The notes under the pieces: model-generated
The model's database searches: none
Told to the model about the DNA's origin: nothing
The model's input: only the letters and a program-made list of their open reading frames with translations
Part shown: positions 1-6,394 of the stretch, piece by piece
Numbering within the stretch: position 1 is the stretch's first letter
Layout: each line of letters opens with the position of its first letter
Assembly: GCA_009392095.1 (NCBI GenBank)
Contig: VFHF01000193.1
Span: forward strand, 1-10,592
Length of the DNA: 10,592 bases
DNA from: SAR202 cluster bacterium
GTDB lineage: Bacteria > Chloroflexota > Dehalococcoidia > Lucifugimonadales > UBA3495
Direction: 5' to 3'
Made by a program: the position numbers and the translations under genes

Positions 1-4
1 GCAA

Positions 5-33
5 TAAAAAAGAGGGCTAATGCCCTCTCTTTT
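5..33 (-). terminator. Intrinsic terminator of the trpA-aroH-aroF cluster
   Basis: On the minus strand a 7-bp G+C-rich stem (AGAGGGC/GCCCTCT, arms at 11-17 and 22-28) with a 4-base loop is followed by an unbroken T run ending in TTTTTTATTGC. It lies about 35 bases beyond the aroF stop, so it should end the leftward transcript. The plus-strand reading also has a short CTTTT tail, so weak bidirectional action is possible. Confidence 0.85.
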
Positions 34-67
34 GATCTCCTAGATTGACCGCTAGGGTTTGTTTGGA

Positions 68-1090
68 TTAGCCAGTGGTTACTGGCTGTTTCCTCACTGA
101 AGCGATTGCATTGACCTGTTCCATCAAAATGTCAAAATTCTCGAAGGTGAGGGATTGGGGGCCGTCACATTTGGCCTGGTCAGGATTGGGGTGTACCTCG
201 ATCAGCAACCCGTGGGCTCCGGCAGCCACCGACGCCAGAGCGACAGGGGTGACCAGATACCATTTTCCGGTGCTGTGGCTGGGGTCAGCCACGATGGGCA
301 AGTGGCTGAGCCGTTTGATCACGGGCACTGCGGCCACATCCAGCGTGAACCGAGTGAAGGTCTCAAACCCGCGAACTCCCCGTTCGCAGAGAATCACTTG
401 CTCGTTGCCCCCGGCCATCACGTACTCGGCGGCCAGCAGCCACTCTTCGTACGAGGCGGCCAGCCCACGCTTGACCATGACCGGTTTCCCGATCAGGCCA
501 ACTTCGTCGAGCAGATTGTAGTTCTGCATGTTCCGGGCGCCGATCTGCAGGATGTCTGCGTACTTGGCTACCGTCTCAACATCAGCGGTGGCCATAACTT
601 CGGTGATGATTGGCAGGCCGGTTTCTTGTTTGGCTAGTTGGAGCAGTTTCAGTCCGTCCTCCCCCATTCCGCGGAAGCTGTAGGGAGAGGTCCTTGGCTT
701 GAAAGCGCCGCCCCGCAGGACGGTGGCGCCGGCAGCCTTGACGGCTTTGGCCGTGGAGACCATCTGCTCTTCGTCTTCTACGGAGCAGGGACCGGCCATA
801 ATTACGGGCTTGGGTCCGCCAATCACTGCGTCGCCAACCTTAATGATGGTGTCATCGGGATGAAATTCTTTGCTGGCCAACTTGTAAGGCTTGGAGATGA
901 TGATTACCTCATCAACCCCGTTCATCAATTCCATCTCGTCTTTGAAGTCCGGAGGAATCGACCCCATCACGCCGATAACTGTTCGCTCGGCTCCTGTGTT
1001 GATCTGGGCCCTCAATCCTCGGTCTTCGATCCGTACTCGAATATTATCCAGGTCTGGCTGTGCGGCGCCTGGCGCCATTACAACGATCAT
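68..1090 (-). CDS. aroF: 3-deoxy-7-phosphoheptulonate synthase (DAHP synthase, type Ib with N-terminal ferredoxin-like domain)
   Basis: Cytosolic enzyme that condenses phosphoenolpyruvate and erythrose 4-phosphate into DAHP, the first step of the shikimate pathway. The 340-residue product aligns with the Thermotoga maritima enzyme (from memory) almost without gaps. Residues 1 to about 70 form the ferredoxin-like regulatory domain (MIVVMAPG), and the rest is the TIM barrel with KPRTSPYSF (131-139), GARNMQN (184-190) and KRG (207-209). Metal ligands are visible at Cys102 (AGPCS), His272 (DPSH), Glu298 (EVH) and Asp309. The start is set at the ATG at 1090 because AAAGGTGA lies 8 bases upstream and the protein then begins like its homologue; a GTG at 1102 would add four residues. 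The regulatory domain suggests feedback control by Phe/Tyr, as in T. maritima. It is last in the cluster, 156 bases after aroH. Confidence 0.96.
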   Translation of the reverse strand: MIVVMAPGAAQPDLDNIRVRIEDRGLRAQINTGAERTVIGVMGSIPPDFKDEMELMNGVDEVIIISKPYKLASKEFHPDDTIIKVGDAVIGGPKPVIMAGPCSVEDEEQMVSTAKAVKAAGATVLRGGAFKPRTSPYSFRGMGEDGLKLLQLAKQETGLPIITEVMATADVETVAKYADILQIGARNMQNYNLLDEVGLIGKPVMVKRGLAASYEEWLLAAEYVMAGGNEQVILCERGVRGFETFTRFTLDVAAVPVIKRLSHLPIVADPSHSTGKWYLVTPVALASVAAGAHGLLIEVHPNPDQAKCDGPQSLTFENFDILMEQVNAIASVRKQPVTTG

Positions 1091-1098
1091 CTCAGAAA

Positions 1099-1106
1099 TC
1101 ACCTTT
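1099..1106 (-). promoter_or_regulatory. Shine-Dalgarno site that sets the aroF start
   Basis: AAAGGTGA on the minus strand lies 8 bases before the ATG at 1090 and overlaps the alternative GTG at 1102. This favours the ATG. Confidence 0.7.
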
Positions 1107-1246
1107 GGTCCGTGGACTTATTCGTATTCCGTTCGGTCTTTGTAGGAACTGGGACAGACCTTAAGCGAAATACCCCACCACTACCGGAGCCTGCGGCAAC
1201 TGCGGCATGGCTCCCTCACAACCAGCACAGAGCTTACTAACCTGCT

Positions 1247-1600
1247 TTAACTGCGCAGGGCTTCGGCCCCTTTTAGATATTTGTAAACCAGGTCTTTTGG
1301 TTCCTTATCAGTGTTAACCAGTATAAGTATCCGAATACAACGGGGCAAGCTACCCTTCACTACCACCTGGGTAATGTCTATCAACGGAGCATTGGCCCAG
1401 GCCAATCTGCGCGCCGCAGTAGCCGGGAATGCAGCGTCTAGGTCTGGGGTTATTGTGAAAAAAACAGCGGCCAATGAGTCTTCTTCTAGGCCGTTGGCGT
1501 CAATCAGCTCTTGTACCAACTCGGTAGTTGCGGCATGGATGGCTTGTTCTGTGTTGGCGTCAGCGGTCGTCGCGCCTCTGATTCCCCGGCAAGCTGTCAT
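1247..1600 (-). CDS. aroH: Monofunctional chorismate mutase, AroH class
   Basis: Converts chorismate to prephenate, the branch towards Phe and Tyr; AroH proteins form pseudo-alpha/beta-barrel trimers in the cytosol. The 117-residue product has the family opening RGIRGATT (5-12, with Arg8 matching B. subtilis Arg7), TPDLDAAFPA (51-60) and GSLPRCIR (83-90, with Arg90 matching catalytic Arg90). It aligns without gaps to the remembered Thermus enzyme from FPA to Arg90. The residue matching catalytic Glu78 is Gln78 (codon CAG, 1367-1369), which is unusual. AAGGAG lies 11 bases before the ATG and overlaps the trpA stop (15-base gap), so the gene is almost certainly cotranscribed with trpA. The family call is secure; full activity is less so because of Gln78. 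Confidence 0.93.
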   Translation of the reverse strand: MTACRGIRGATTADANTEQAIHAATTELVQELIDANGLEEDSLAAVFFTITPDLDAAFPATAARRLAWANAPLIDITQVVVKGSLPRCIRILILVNTDKEPKDLVYKYLKGAEALRS

Positions 1601-1615
1601 CTACTAGACCACTCC

Positions 1616-2422
1616 TTAAGTTGGGAGAGAGATGCCCGCCAGTTCTGCCACGAACCGGCTGGCCCGCTCGACCAGTTCTTCTCTCGGCGACTCCAGCATA
1701 ACCCGGATGAGAGCGCTACCGACCACCGCAGCCTCCCCCGTATTTCCCACCTCTTCCACGTGGGCTCGGTTGGATATTCCAAACCCCACCGCGAGGGGAA
1801 GGTCTGTGTGGGTCTTCACCCGGTCCAAAAGCTCAAAGCTCCGCCCGGAGACTTGCTCTCGCGCGCCCGTTACCCCCGTGACGCTGATGCAGTAGACGAA
1901 CCCGCTGGCCCCGGTACAGGCGTCTTTGATGCTTTCGTCGGTGCTGGTGGGCGCCAACAACGGAATGACTGAGATATCCCGAGATCGACATTCCGAGATC
2001 AGCGGGGCTGCTTCGAATCCAGGAAGGTCCACAGCAATCAGGCCATCCACGCCGGCCTGTTGGCAGCGCTCGGCAAACGGGACCAAACCGTAGGTGTAGA
2101 TGGGATTATAATAACCCATCAAGATCAACGGTGTGTCCGGTACCTTTGCCCGCAGGGCCTCGGTCGCTTTCAAGCAGTCTTCCAAGCTGGTGCCGTTCTG
2201 CAAGGCTCGGAAACTGGACTCCTGGATCACCGGCCCCTCTGCCAGCGGATCGCTGAATGGCACCCCCAGTTCCACGGCATCTGCGCCGGCCTCAACCAGG
2301 GCTGGAACCAACTCCATCGTGGCTTCCATATCGGGGAAACCAGCGGTCACAAATACAATCAGTCCGGGACGCTTCTGCTCCCGGACTGCATCAAACATAC
2401 GCCTGATTCGAGATTCGCCCAT
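1616..2422 (-). CDS. trpA: Tryptophan synthase alpha subunit
   Basis: Cleaves indole-3-glycerol phosphate to indole and glyceraldehyde 3-phosphate; in the usual alpha2-beta2 complex the indole passes to TrpB. The 268 residues are the normal family length. Visible motifs are VTAGFP (25-30), VELGVPFSDP (50-59) with catalytic Glu51 (E. coli Glu49), MGYYNP (102-107), VDLP (131-134), the CISVTGVTGAR loop (178-188) and the phosphate-binding GFGIS (213-217) and GSA (235-237). E. coli catalytic Asp60 corresponds to Glu62 here (LAEGPVIQ). The ATG at 2422 fits homologue starts, but the nearest strong SD-like GGAGG is about 16 bases away, so initiation may be weak. No trpB is present; the upstream neighbour is a membrane protease gene. 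A candidate promoter lies about 65 bases upstream. Confidence 0.96.
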   Translation of the reverse strand: MGESRIRRMFDAVREQKRPGLIVFVTAGFPDMEATMELVPALVEAGADAVELGVPFSDPLAEGPVIQESSFRALQNGTSLEDCLKATEALRAKVPDTPLILMGYYNPIYTYGLVPFAERCQQAGVDGLIAVDLPGFEAAPLISECRSRDISVIPLLAPTSTDESIKDACTGASGFVYCISVTGVTGAREQVSGRSFELLDRVKTHTDLPLAVGFGISNRAHVEEVGNTGEAAVVGSALIRVMLESPREELVERASRFVAELAGISLPT

Positions 2423-2484
2423 ACCTGGGACCTGACATCCTCCCGGCCCGGATACGACAAGAAAGTGGGCCTACGGTTTAGGCA

Positions 2485-2513
2485 AATTTAACGTACAACC
2501 CCACCGGTGTCTA
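2485..2513 (-). promoter_or_regulatory. Candidate sigma70-type promoter for trpA-aroH-aroF
   Basis: On the minus strand TAGACA (2508-2513; 5 of 6 to consensus) and TAAATT (2485-2490; 4 of 6) are separated by exactly 17 bases in the 130-base gap between the protease gene and trpA. I see no terminator for the protease gene in this gap, so read-through is also possible. Confidence 0.4.
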
Positions 2514-2552
2514 CCCCTAGACTCTCGGCTGAAATCTCCAGCCTCGATTTTT

Positions 2553-3509
2553 TTAGCTGAAGGCCTGAGCGGCCAGGGCGAGGGCGTTCTGGCCGGCATG
2601 GGCGCCGATGGCCGCCCACAGCGAGCCCGTCTTCCAATACAGCCACGCCAACAAAAATCCGGTGATGAAGATGGGGATCAGCACTCCTACAGAAAGATGG
2701 AAGCCGCTGAATAACAAAGCGCTAACTGCGATCGCCCACCAAGGCCCCATCTTGGGCAGCAGCCCACGGAAAATGAACCCACGGAAGAATAACTCCTCAC
2801 TCATGGGCGTGATGAAGGCCAGGGCCTGAAAAGTCAGCAAAACGGCTGGGCCGTCAAAAAAAATGTCCGACTCAATCACCGGTATGGCTAGTTCATCCAC
2901 GCCCAACCACTCGACGATTCCTGAATAGATGGATGTGCTAATCAAGCTCGCGCCCAGAACTCCGAACATCAGCAGGACGGTCCGTTTCCGTGGCCAGGTG
3001 ACTCTGCTGAGCCGCAATACAGCCAACGGGTATCTACAGTGGCGAAGGCCCAGGTACCAAACAGTGCCAATGATGGCCAGAGCCATAAGATGAACGCTGA
3101 TCCAGGTGGACACCGCATCTTCCTGCTCCGGATAGAACGAGCCGAGGACCAACGCAGCCGAGGCCACCGAAAACAGGGACAGCATCACCAGAACGATGCC
3201 AAAGATTATCTGCCAGCCGCCCCAGGTAACCCCTCCCATTCGGTGGGGCGCTCGCCCAATGGCAGCGCTGCCGGAATCGGATGAGAGCTCCGTGGATGTC
3301 ATTTCACCGGATTGGTCAGAGGGAATAGCGAATCCGGGGGGTTGATGGCCGCAACCCGGACAGAAGTTCTGTCCGGATCCCCACTGACGTTCACAACGGG
3401 CACAATAGGACCCGCCTTGCCCTGCCTGCGGCGACTGACCCATCGTTGGATCCAATGGGTTTTCGCCGGATTCGCCCGAACTCCAGGGGATATTATTATC
3501 GGATTGCAA
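2553..3509 (-). CDS. CPBP-family intramembrane metalloprotease with N-terminal zinc ribbon
   Basis: A membrane protein of the CPBP (Abi/CAAX protease, Rce1-like) family. The N-terminus is cytosolic-looking and carries a zinc ribbon, CARC (36-39) and CPGC (50-53), then a low-complexity linker to about residue 95. Hydrophobic segments follow at roughly 100-123, 137-155, 178-195, 222-236, 256-268, 273-291 and 297-315. The three family motifs are intact: EELFFRG (Glu238, Glu239, Arg243), SGFH (His271) and HAGQN (His304, Asn308). It is probably an active membrane glutamic/metallo-type endopeptidase; the substrate is unknown. The only start that includes the whole reading frame is TTG at 3509, with a poor SD. 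A shorter start is the ATG at residue 23, just before the zinc ribbon. A strong promoter sits about 40 bases upstream. Confidence 0.88.
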   Translation of the reverse strand: MQSDNNIPWSSGESGENPLDPTMGQSPQAGQGGSYCARCERQWGSGQNFCPGCGHQPPGFAIPSDQSGEMTSTELSSDSGSAAIGRAPHRMGGVTWGGWQIIFGIVLVMLSLFSVASAALVLGSFYPEQEDAVSTWISVHLMALAIIGTVWYLGLRHCRYPLAVLRLSRVTWPRKRTVLLMFGVLGASLISTSIYSGIVEWLGVDELAIPVIESDIFFDGPAVLLTFQALAFITPMSEELFFRGFIFRGLLPKMGPWWAIAVSALLFSGFHLSVGVLIPIFITGFLLAWLYWKTGSLWAAIGAHAGQNALALAAQAFS

Positions 3510-3548
3510 TTTGAATTTGTATGTCCATCTCAGAAATCGCCGCGTTAA

Positions 3549-3576
3549 ATTATATCAACATGCCCCTTATTTCCAA
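3549..3576 (-). promoter_or_regulatory. Sigma70-type promoter for the CPBP protease gene
   Basis: On the minus strand a perfect TATAAT (3549-3554) is preceded by TTGGAA (3571-3576; 4 of 6) with a 16-base spacer. The predicted transcript starts near 3542, about 33 bases before the TTG codon. Confidence 0.6.
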
Positions 3577-3629
3577 GTGGCCGGACAAGGGCGGGTAGGA
3601 ACTCCTTTTACCGTCTCTGCTGAGCGTGA

Positions 3630-3658
3630 TTGCCATAAGTTATAAGCTCGGCCATAAT
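3630..3658 (+). promoter_or_regulatory. Sigma70-type promoter for the gatC-like/amidase operon
   Basis: TTGCCA (3630-3635) and CATAAT (3653-3658) each match 5 of 6 consensus bases and are 17 bases apart. The predicted start near 3665 leaves a leader of about 33 bases. The promoter is divergent from the protease promoter at 3549-3576. Confidence 0.6.
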
Positions 3659-3685
3659 GACTGCGGCTCAAACCTGCGGCTTATT

Positions 3686-3693
3686 GGAGATGA
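3686..3693 (+). promoter_or_regulatory. Shine-Dalgarno site that sets the gatC-like start
   Basis: GGAGATGA begins 12 bases before the ATG at 3698 (GGAG to ATG spacing 8). It excludes the longer GTG start at 3626, which would lie upstream of the predicted promoter elements. Confidence 0.7.
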
Positions 3694-3697
3694 CCCT

Positions 3698-3892
3698 ATG
3701 GCTTCAGAAAAACCACTATCCCGGGAAGAGTTCGAGCGCCTTGCCGAACTGCTTGGCGTAAATGGTGAACCGGCCTATCTCGACGAGCTCTACTCACAGG
3801 TGCGCGGCGTCTATTTGAGCGCCGACGTCATCAAAAAGATAGATGTTTCTGGCACGGAGCCCGAGATGGCCTTCATTCCGCCCACGGATTAG
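3698..3892 (+). CDS. Short GatC-like protein (amidase partner subunit)
   Basis: A 64-residue protein resembling the N-terminal two-helix part of GatC, the small subunit of the Glu/Asp-tRNA amidotransferase. It starts with LSREEFERLAELLGV (7-21) and ends with KKIDVSGTEPEMAFIPP (about 46-62), which recalls the GatC pattern LDTEGVEPT...P. True GatC is usually about 95 residues; the C-terminal part that runs between GatA and GatB is absent. The ATG at 3698 is preceded by GGAGATGA. It lies 50 bases before a GatA-like amidase gene, so the two probably form a complex. By analogy, AtzG is a short GatC relative that partners the amidase AtzE. The homology is weak because the protein is so short. The alternative is a true but reduced GatC working with a distant gatB. 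Confidence 0.7.
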   Translation: MASEKPLSREEFERLAELLGVNGEPAYLDELYSQVRGVYLSADVIKKIDVSGTEPEMAFIPPTD

Positions 3893-3942
3893 TACGCCAT
3901 CGACACCAGGTAAGCCACGTAAAACAGGGAGGCACCACTTTT

Positions 3943-5355
3943 ATGGACGCACTGGAAATCTGCTACATGAGCGCCGGGGACCTTTCCAAGTTGGTGGAGA
4001 AGAAAGAAGTTTCTCCAGTCGAGATAATCGACGCTCATCTCGCCAGGATCGAAGCCACCGAGCCTGTTTTGAATTCGTTCATCACCTTGTTGGCGGAAGA
4101 GTCCCGCACCGCCGCCCGCCAGGCCGAGAAAGACATCCAGGCCGGTCGGTACAAGGGTCCGCTCCACGGCATCCCCGTTGGCCTGAAAGACTTGTATAAC
4201 ACCGCCGGGGTGCGCACCACGTCAGGCTCCAAGATCTTCGATAACTTCATTCCGGAAGAAGACTGCACGGTAGCCGCCAAGTTCCACCAGGCCGGCGCCA
4301 TCCTGTTGGGCAAGCTAAACATGCACCAATTCGCCTACGGCCCAACGGGCGAGAACCCGGACTACGGGCATATGCACAACCCCTGGGACCCAGACCGGGT
4401 CACCGGCGGCTCCAGCGGTGGTTCTGGCTCCGCCGCCGCCGCAGGCCAGTGCACCATCACCACCGGTAGCGACACCGGAGGTTCGATCAGGATTCCGGCC
4501 GCCCTCTGTGGAATTGTCGGCCTCAAGCCAACCTACGGGCTGGTTAGCCGTTGGGGCCTGACTGCCCTGTCTTGGTCCCTGGACCACCCCGGCCCAATGG
4601 TGCGCACAGTGGAAGACGCCGCCATCACCATGAACGTCATCGCCGGTCACGACCCCAAAGACGTGGCTTCGGCCAAAGTGGAGATCCCTGATTACACTAC
4701 TGCGCTTACCGGTGACGTTAAGGGTCTGCGCATCGGCATGCCCAAGGAGTACTTTGATGCGCCGCTGGACCCCCAGGTGAGGAAGGCCGTTTTGGACGCC
4801 ATCAGCCTGTTGGAGAGCATGGGGGCGGAGGTGAAAGAGGTCTCTTTCCCAATGTTCGAACAATCCCAGGCCATCTCCAGCACAGTGCTCATGGCCGAAG
4901 CTACCGCCTACCACCGGGACCTTCTAGAAAAGGACGGTCACCAGCTTTATGAGCCGGTCCGCCAGCGCCTGCAAGCGGGGTTATTCATCAGCGCCGCCGA
5001 CTACCTCCGAGCGCAACAGGCCCGCACCCTTCTTGACCAAGAGGGGCGACGGCTGCTTGACGATGTTGATCTATTGGCCGGGCCGACCGAGCCGGTAACC
5101 GCCCCGGAGATCCTGGCTGCCAGGGTGATGGCGGGCGAACAGGAAATTGGAGTAGTGGGCGCTCTTACCCAGTACACCAGGCCCTATAACATCAACGGGT
5201 TCCCGGCCATATCGGTGCCCTGCGGCTTCTCAGACACCGGACTGCCCATCGGTCTACAATTGGCAGGAAAGCCCTTCGATGAGCTAACGGTCTTGCGTGC
5301 CGCCCACGCCTACGAACAAGCGACAGACTGGCACACCCGCCGCCCACCTCTGTAG
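3943..5355 (+). CDS. Amidase-signature hydrolase, GatA-like
   Basis: A 470-residue amidase-signature enzyme that should hydrolyse, or transfer ammonia from, an amide. The catalytic Ser-cisSer-Lys triad is readable: Lys82 in GLKDLYNTAG, the cis-Ser in GGSSGGSGS (155-163, probably Ser157) and nucleophile Ser181 in GSDTGGSIRIPA (175-186). GLKPTYGLVSRWG (193-205) and the late NINGFPAISVPCG segment are also typical. AGGGAGG (3926-3932) lies 10 bases before the ATG. Length and overall pattern fit both GatA and stand-alone hydrolases such as AtzE. A GatC-like gene precedes it, no gatB is in the window, and the gene is followed by an unrelated HAD gene. The amidase call is firm, the substrate is not known, and I do not assign gatA. 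Confidence 0.92.
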   Translation: MDALEICYMSAGDLSKLVEKKEVSPVEIIDAHLARIEATEPVLNSFITLLAEESRTAARQAEKDIQAGRYKGPLHGIPVGLKDLYNTAGVRTTSGSKIFDNFIPEEDCTVAAKFHQAGAILLGKLNMHQFAYGPTGENPDYGHMHNPWDPDRVTGGSSGGSGSAAAAGQCTITTGSDTGGSIRIPAALCGIVGLKPTYGLVSRWGLTALSWSLDHPGPMVRTVEDAAITMNVIAGHDPKDVASAKVEIPDYTTALTGDVKGLRIGMPKEYFDAPLDPQVRKAVLDAISLLESMGAEVKEVSFPMFEQSQAISSTVLMAEATAYHRDLLEKDGHQLYEPVRQRLQAGLFISAADYLRAQQARTLLDQEGRRLLDDVDLLAGPTEPVTAPEILAARVMAGEQEIGVVGALTQYTRPYNINGFPAISVPCGFSDTGLPIGLQLAGKPFDELTVLRAAHAYEQATDWHTRRPPL

Positions 5356-5397
5356 TCGGCGCAGGCCTCAGCAGATAGCTTTGCTCTTTTCTGTGCA

Positions 5398-5434
5398 TCT
5401 ACACGCCTAGTGGGCAACGTATTTCGTGTAGAAT
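5398..5434 (+). promoter_or_regulatory. Inverted repeat over a possible -10 element upstream of the HAD gene
   Basis: TCTACACG (5398-5405) and CGTGTAGA (5425-5432) are exact reverse complements separated by 19 bases. The right arm overlaps TAGAAT (5429-5434), a 5-of-6 match to a -10 box; I see no convincing -35. It could be an operator in the 142-base gap between the amidase and HAD genes, or chance. Confidence 0.25.
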
Positions 5435-5497
5435 CGACCTACGGCCCAATACTCAAATCGATCTTCTTGGCCGGGTGGATAGGGAGAGCCGGGAGCT

Positions 5498-6271
5498 TTG
5501 GCGGATATCACCACCGTTACATTCGATCTGTGGCAGACCCTCTTGGTGGATGAACGAGATCTTGGGCAAGCCCGGGCTGAGGTCCGGCTTGAAGGCGCTA
5601 AATCCGCCTTGGCCAAATTCGGCAAAAAATTCGGCCTCGAGCACATCCGAGAAGCCTATATGTCCTGCTTCCAACAGTGCCGAGATGTTCGCAACGGCGG
5701 TCTGGACGTTGACTTTCGCGAGCAGGTCTCGATCTTCGTCAATCACATCGAACCCGGCCTGGCCGAACAACTTACCCCGGGAGTGATGGATGAGGTCGCC
5801 GAATTCTACTCGGACTCATTCTTGACCCACCCCCCTCCGGCACATTCCGATGCAGTACAGGTGCTTCAGGGGATCAAGGATATGGGTCTCAAGATGGGGT
5901 TGATCTCCAACACCGGCATGACCCCTGGGTTCACTTTCCGCAGCTATATGGCGGAGCGAGGAATGCTGGACTATTTCCACACCCTGACTTTTTCTGACGA
6001 GGTAAAGCTGGCCAAACCCGGCAGGGAGATATTCATGATGACCCTCCGGGCAATGGATGCTACGCCGCAACAGACCATCCACGTAGGCGACCATGTTTTA
6101 AACGACGTGGTCGGCGCCAAACGGTGTGGACTGAAGACTATCTGGATCACCGGGTTCTATAAAAGGGAAGACCCAGACGACGCAGAAACGGAGCCGGATA
6201 TCACTGTGTCCGGGTTGGGAGAAGTGGTCGAGGCGGTCGCCAAGCTGGCTGGGCTGGTAGTGCCCGACTGA
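5498..6271 (+). CDS. HAD-superfamily hydrolase (DxW-type)
   Basis: A 257-residue soluble HAD hydrolase with a helical cap (about 20-115). Motif I is FDLWQTLL (9-16) with nucleophile Asp10. Motif II is ISNTG (136-140), motif III is Lys173 in KLAKPG, and motif IV is GDHVLND (197-203). The residue two after the nucleophile is Trp12, where phosphatases carry the acid/base Asp; haloacid dehalogenases also lack Asp there. The enzyme may therefore be a dehalogenase-like hydrolase or an unusual phosphatase; I cannot name the substrate. The start is TTG at 5498, needed to include motif I, with AGGGAG at 5481-5486. No in-frame ATG fits upstream of motif I. The gene stands alone between two spacers. Confidence 0.85.
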   Translation: MADITTVTFDLWQTLLVDERDLGQARAEVRLEGAKSALAKFGKKFGLEHIREAYMSCFQQCRDVRNGGLDVDFREQVSIFVNHIEPGLAEQLTPGVMDEVAEFYSDSFLTHPPPAHSDAVQVLQGIKDMGLKMGLISNTGMTPGFTFRSYMAERGMLDYFHTLTFSDEVKLAKPGREIFMMTLRAMDATPQQTIHVGDHVLNDVVGAKRCGLKTIWITGFYKREDPDDAETEPDITVSGLGEVVEAVAKLAGLVVPD

Positions 6272-6301
6272 GGGTGTAGGCCATTGGCCAACCTACTCTC
6301 C

Positions 6302-6329
6302 TTGACATTGGGTTTCTGCAAGATATAGT
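6302..6329 (+). promoter_or_regulatory. Strong sigma70-type promoter of the GT20 gene
   Basis: TTGACA (6302-6307, perfect) and TATAGT (6324-6329, 5 of 6) are separated by 16 bases. The predicted transcript starts near 6336 and gives a leader of about 165 bases before the ATG at 6500. It is the best promoter match in the window. Confidence 0.65.
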
Positions 6330-6347
6330 GTCGACTAGCTGACATTA

Positions 6348-6394
6348 TTTGGTAATAAAATCATCGATTTACCAAAATATAGCCATATTTTGGT
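6348..6394 (+). repeat. Overlapping inverted repeats in the GT20 leader
   Basis: TTTGGTAA (6348-6355) pairs with TTACCAAA (6369-6376). The same central segment, as ACCAAAATAT (6371-6380), also pairs perfectly over 10 bases with ATATTTTGGT (6385-6394) across a 4-base AGCC loop. The two pairings exclude each other. The surrounding 6340-6430 is much richer in A+T than the rest of the window. This could be an RNA switch or a multi-site operator for a DNA-binding regulator just downstream of the promoter. Confidence 0.6.

Noticed and set aside
638..1240. A 200-codon open frame on the plus strand opposite aroF
   Set aside because: The minus-strand AroF matches a known enzyme over its whole length, including all metal ligands. 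The plus-strand frame resembles no family and is the usual antisense shadow of a G+C-rich gene.
1103..1246. A T-box or other known riboswitch before aroF, and likewise before trpA (2423-2552)
   Set aside because: I looked for a T-box-like conserved box and a following terminator and found neither; only the weak leader-peptide signal remains.
2527..2554. A plus-strand terminator-like hairpin (GGCTG/CAGCC followed by seven T)
   Set aside because: No plus-strand gene ends nearby. On the minus strand, where the genes run, the A/T tract is on the wrong side. The stem is only 5 bp.
3626..3697. A GTG start adding 24 residues to the GatC-like protein
   Set aside because: The GTG lies upstream of the predicted promoter elements and has no SD. 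The ATG at 3698 has GGAGATGA at good spacing and gives a GatC-like N-terminus.
4315..4914. A 199-codon open frame on the minus strand opposite the amidase gene
   Set aside because: It is antisense to the amidase catalytic core, is rich in Gly/Val/His repeats typical of shadow frames, and has no recognisable domain.
6275..6294. A dyad (GTAGG...CCTAC around GGCCATTGGCC) after the HAD gene, as a terminator
   Set aside because: No T run follows and the stem is short and interrupted.
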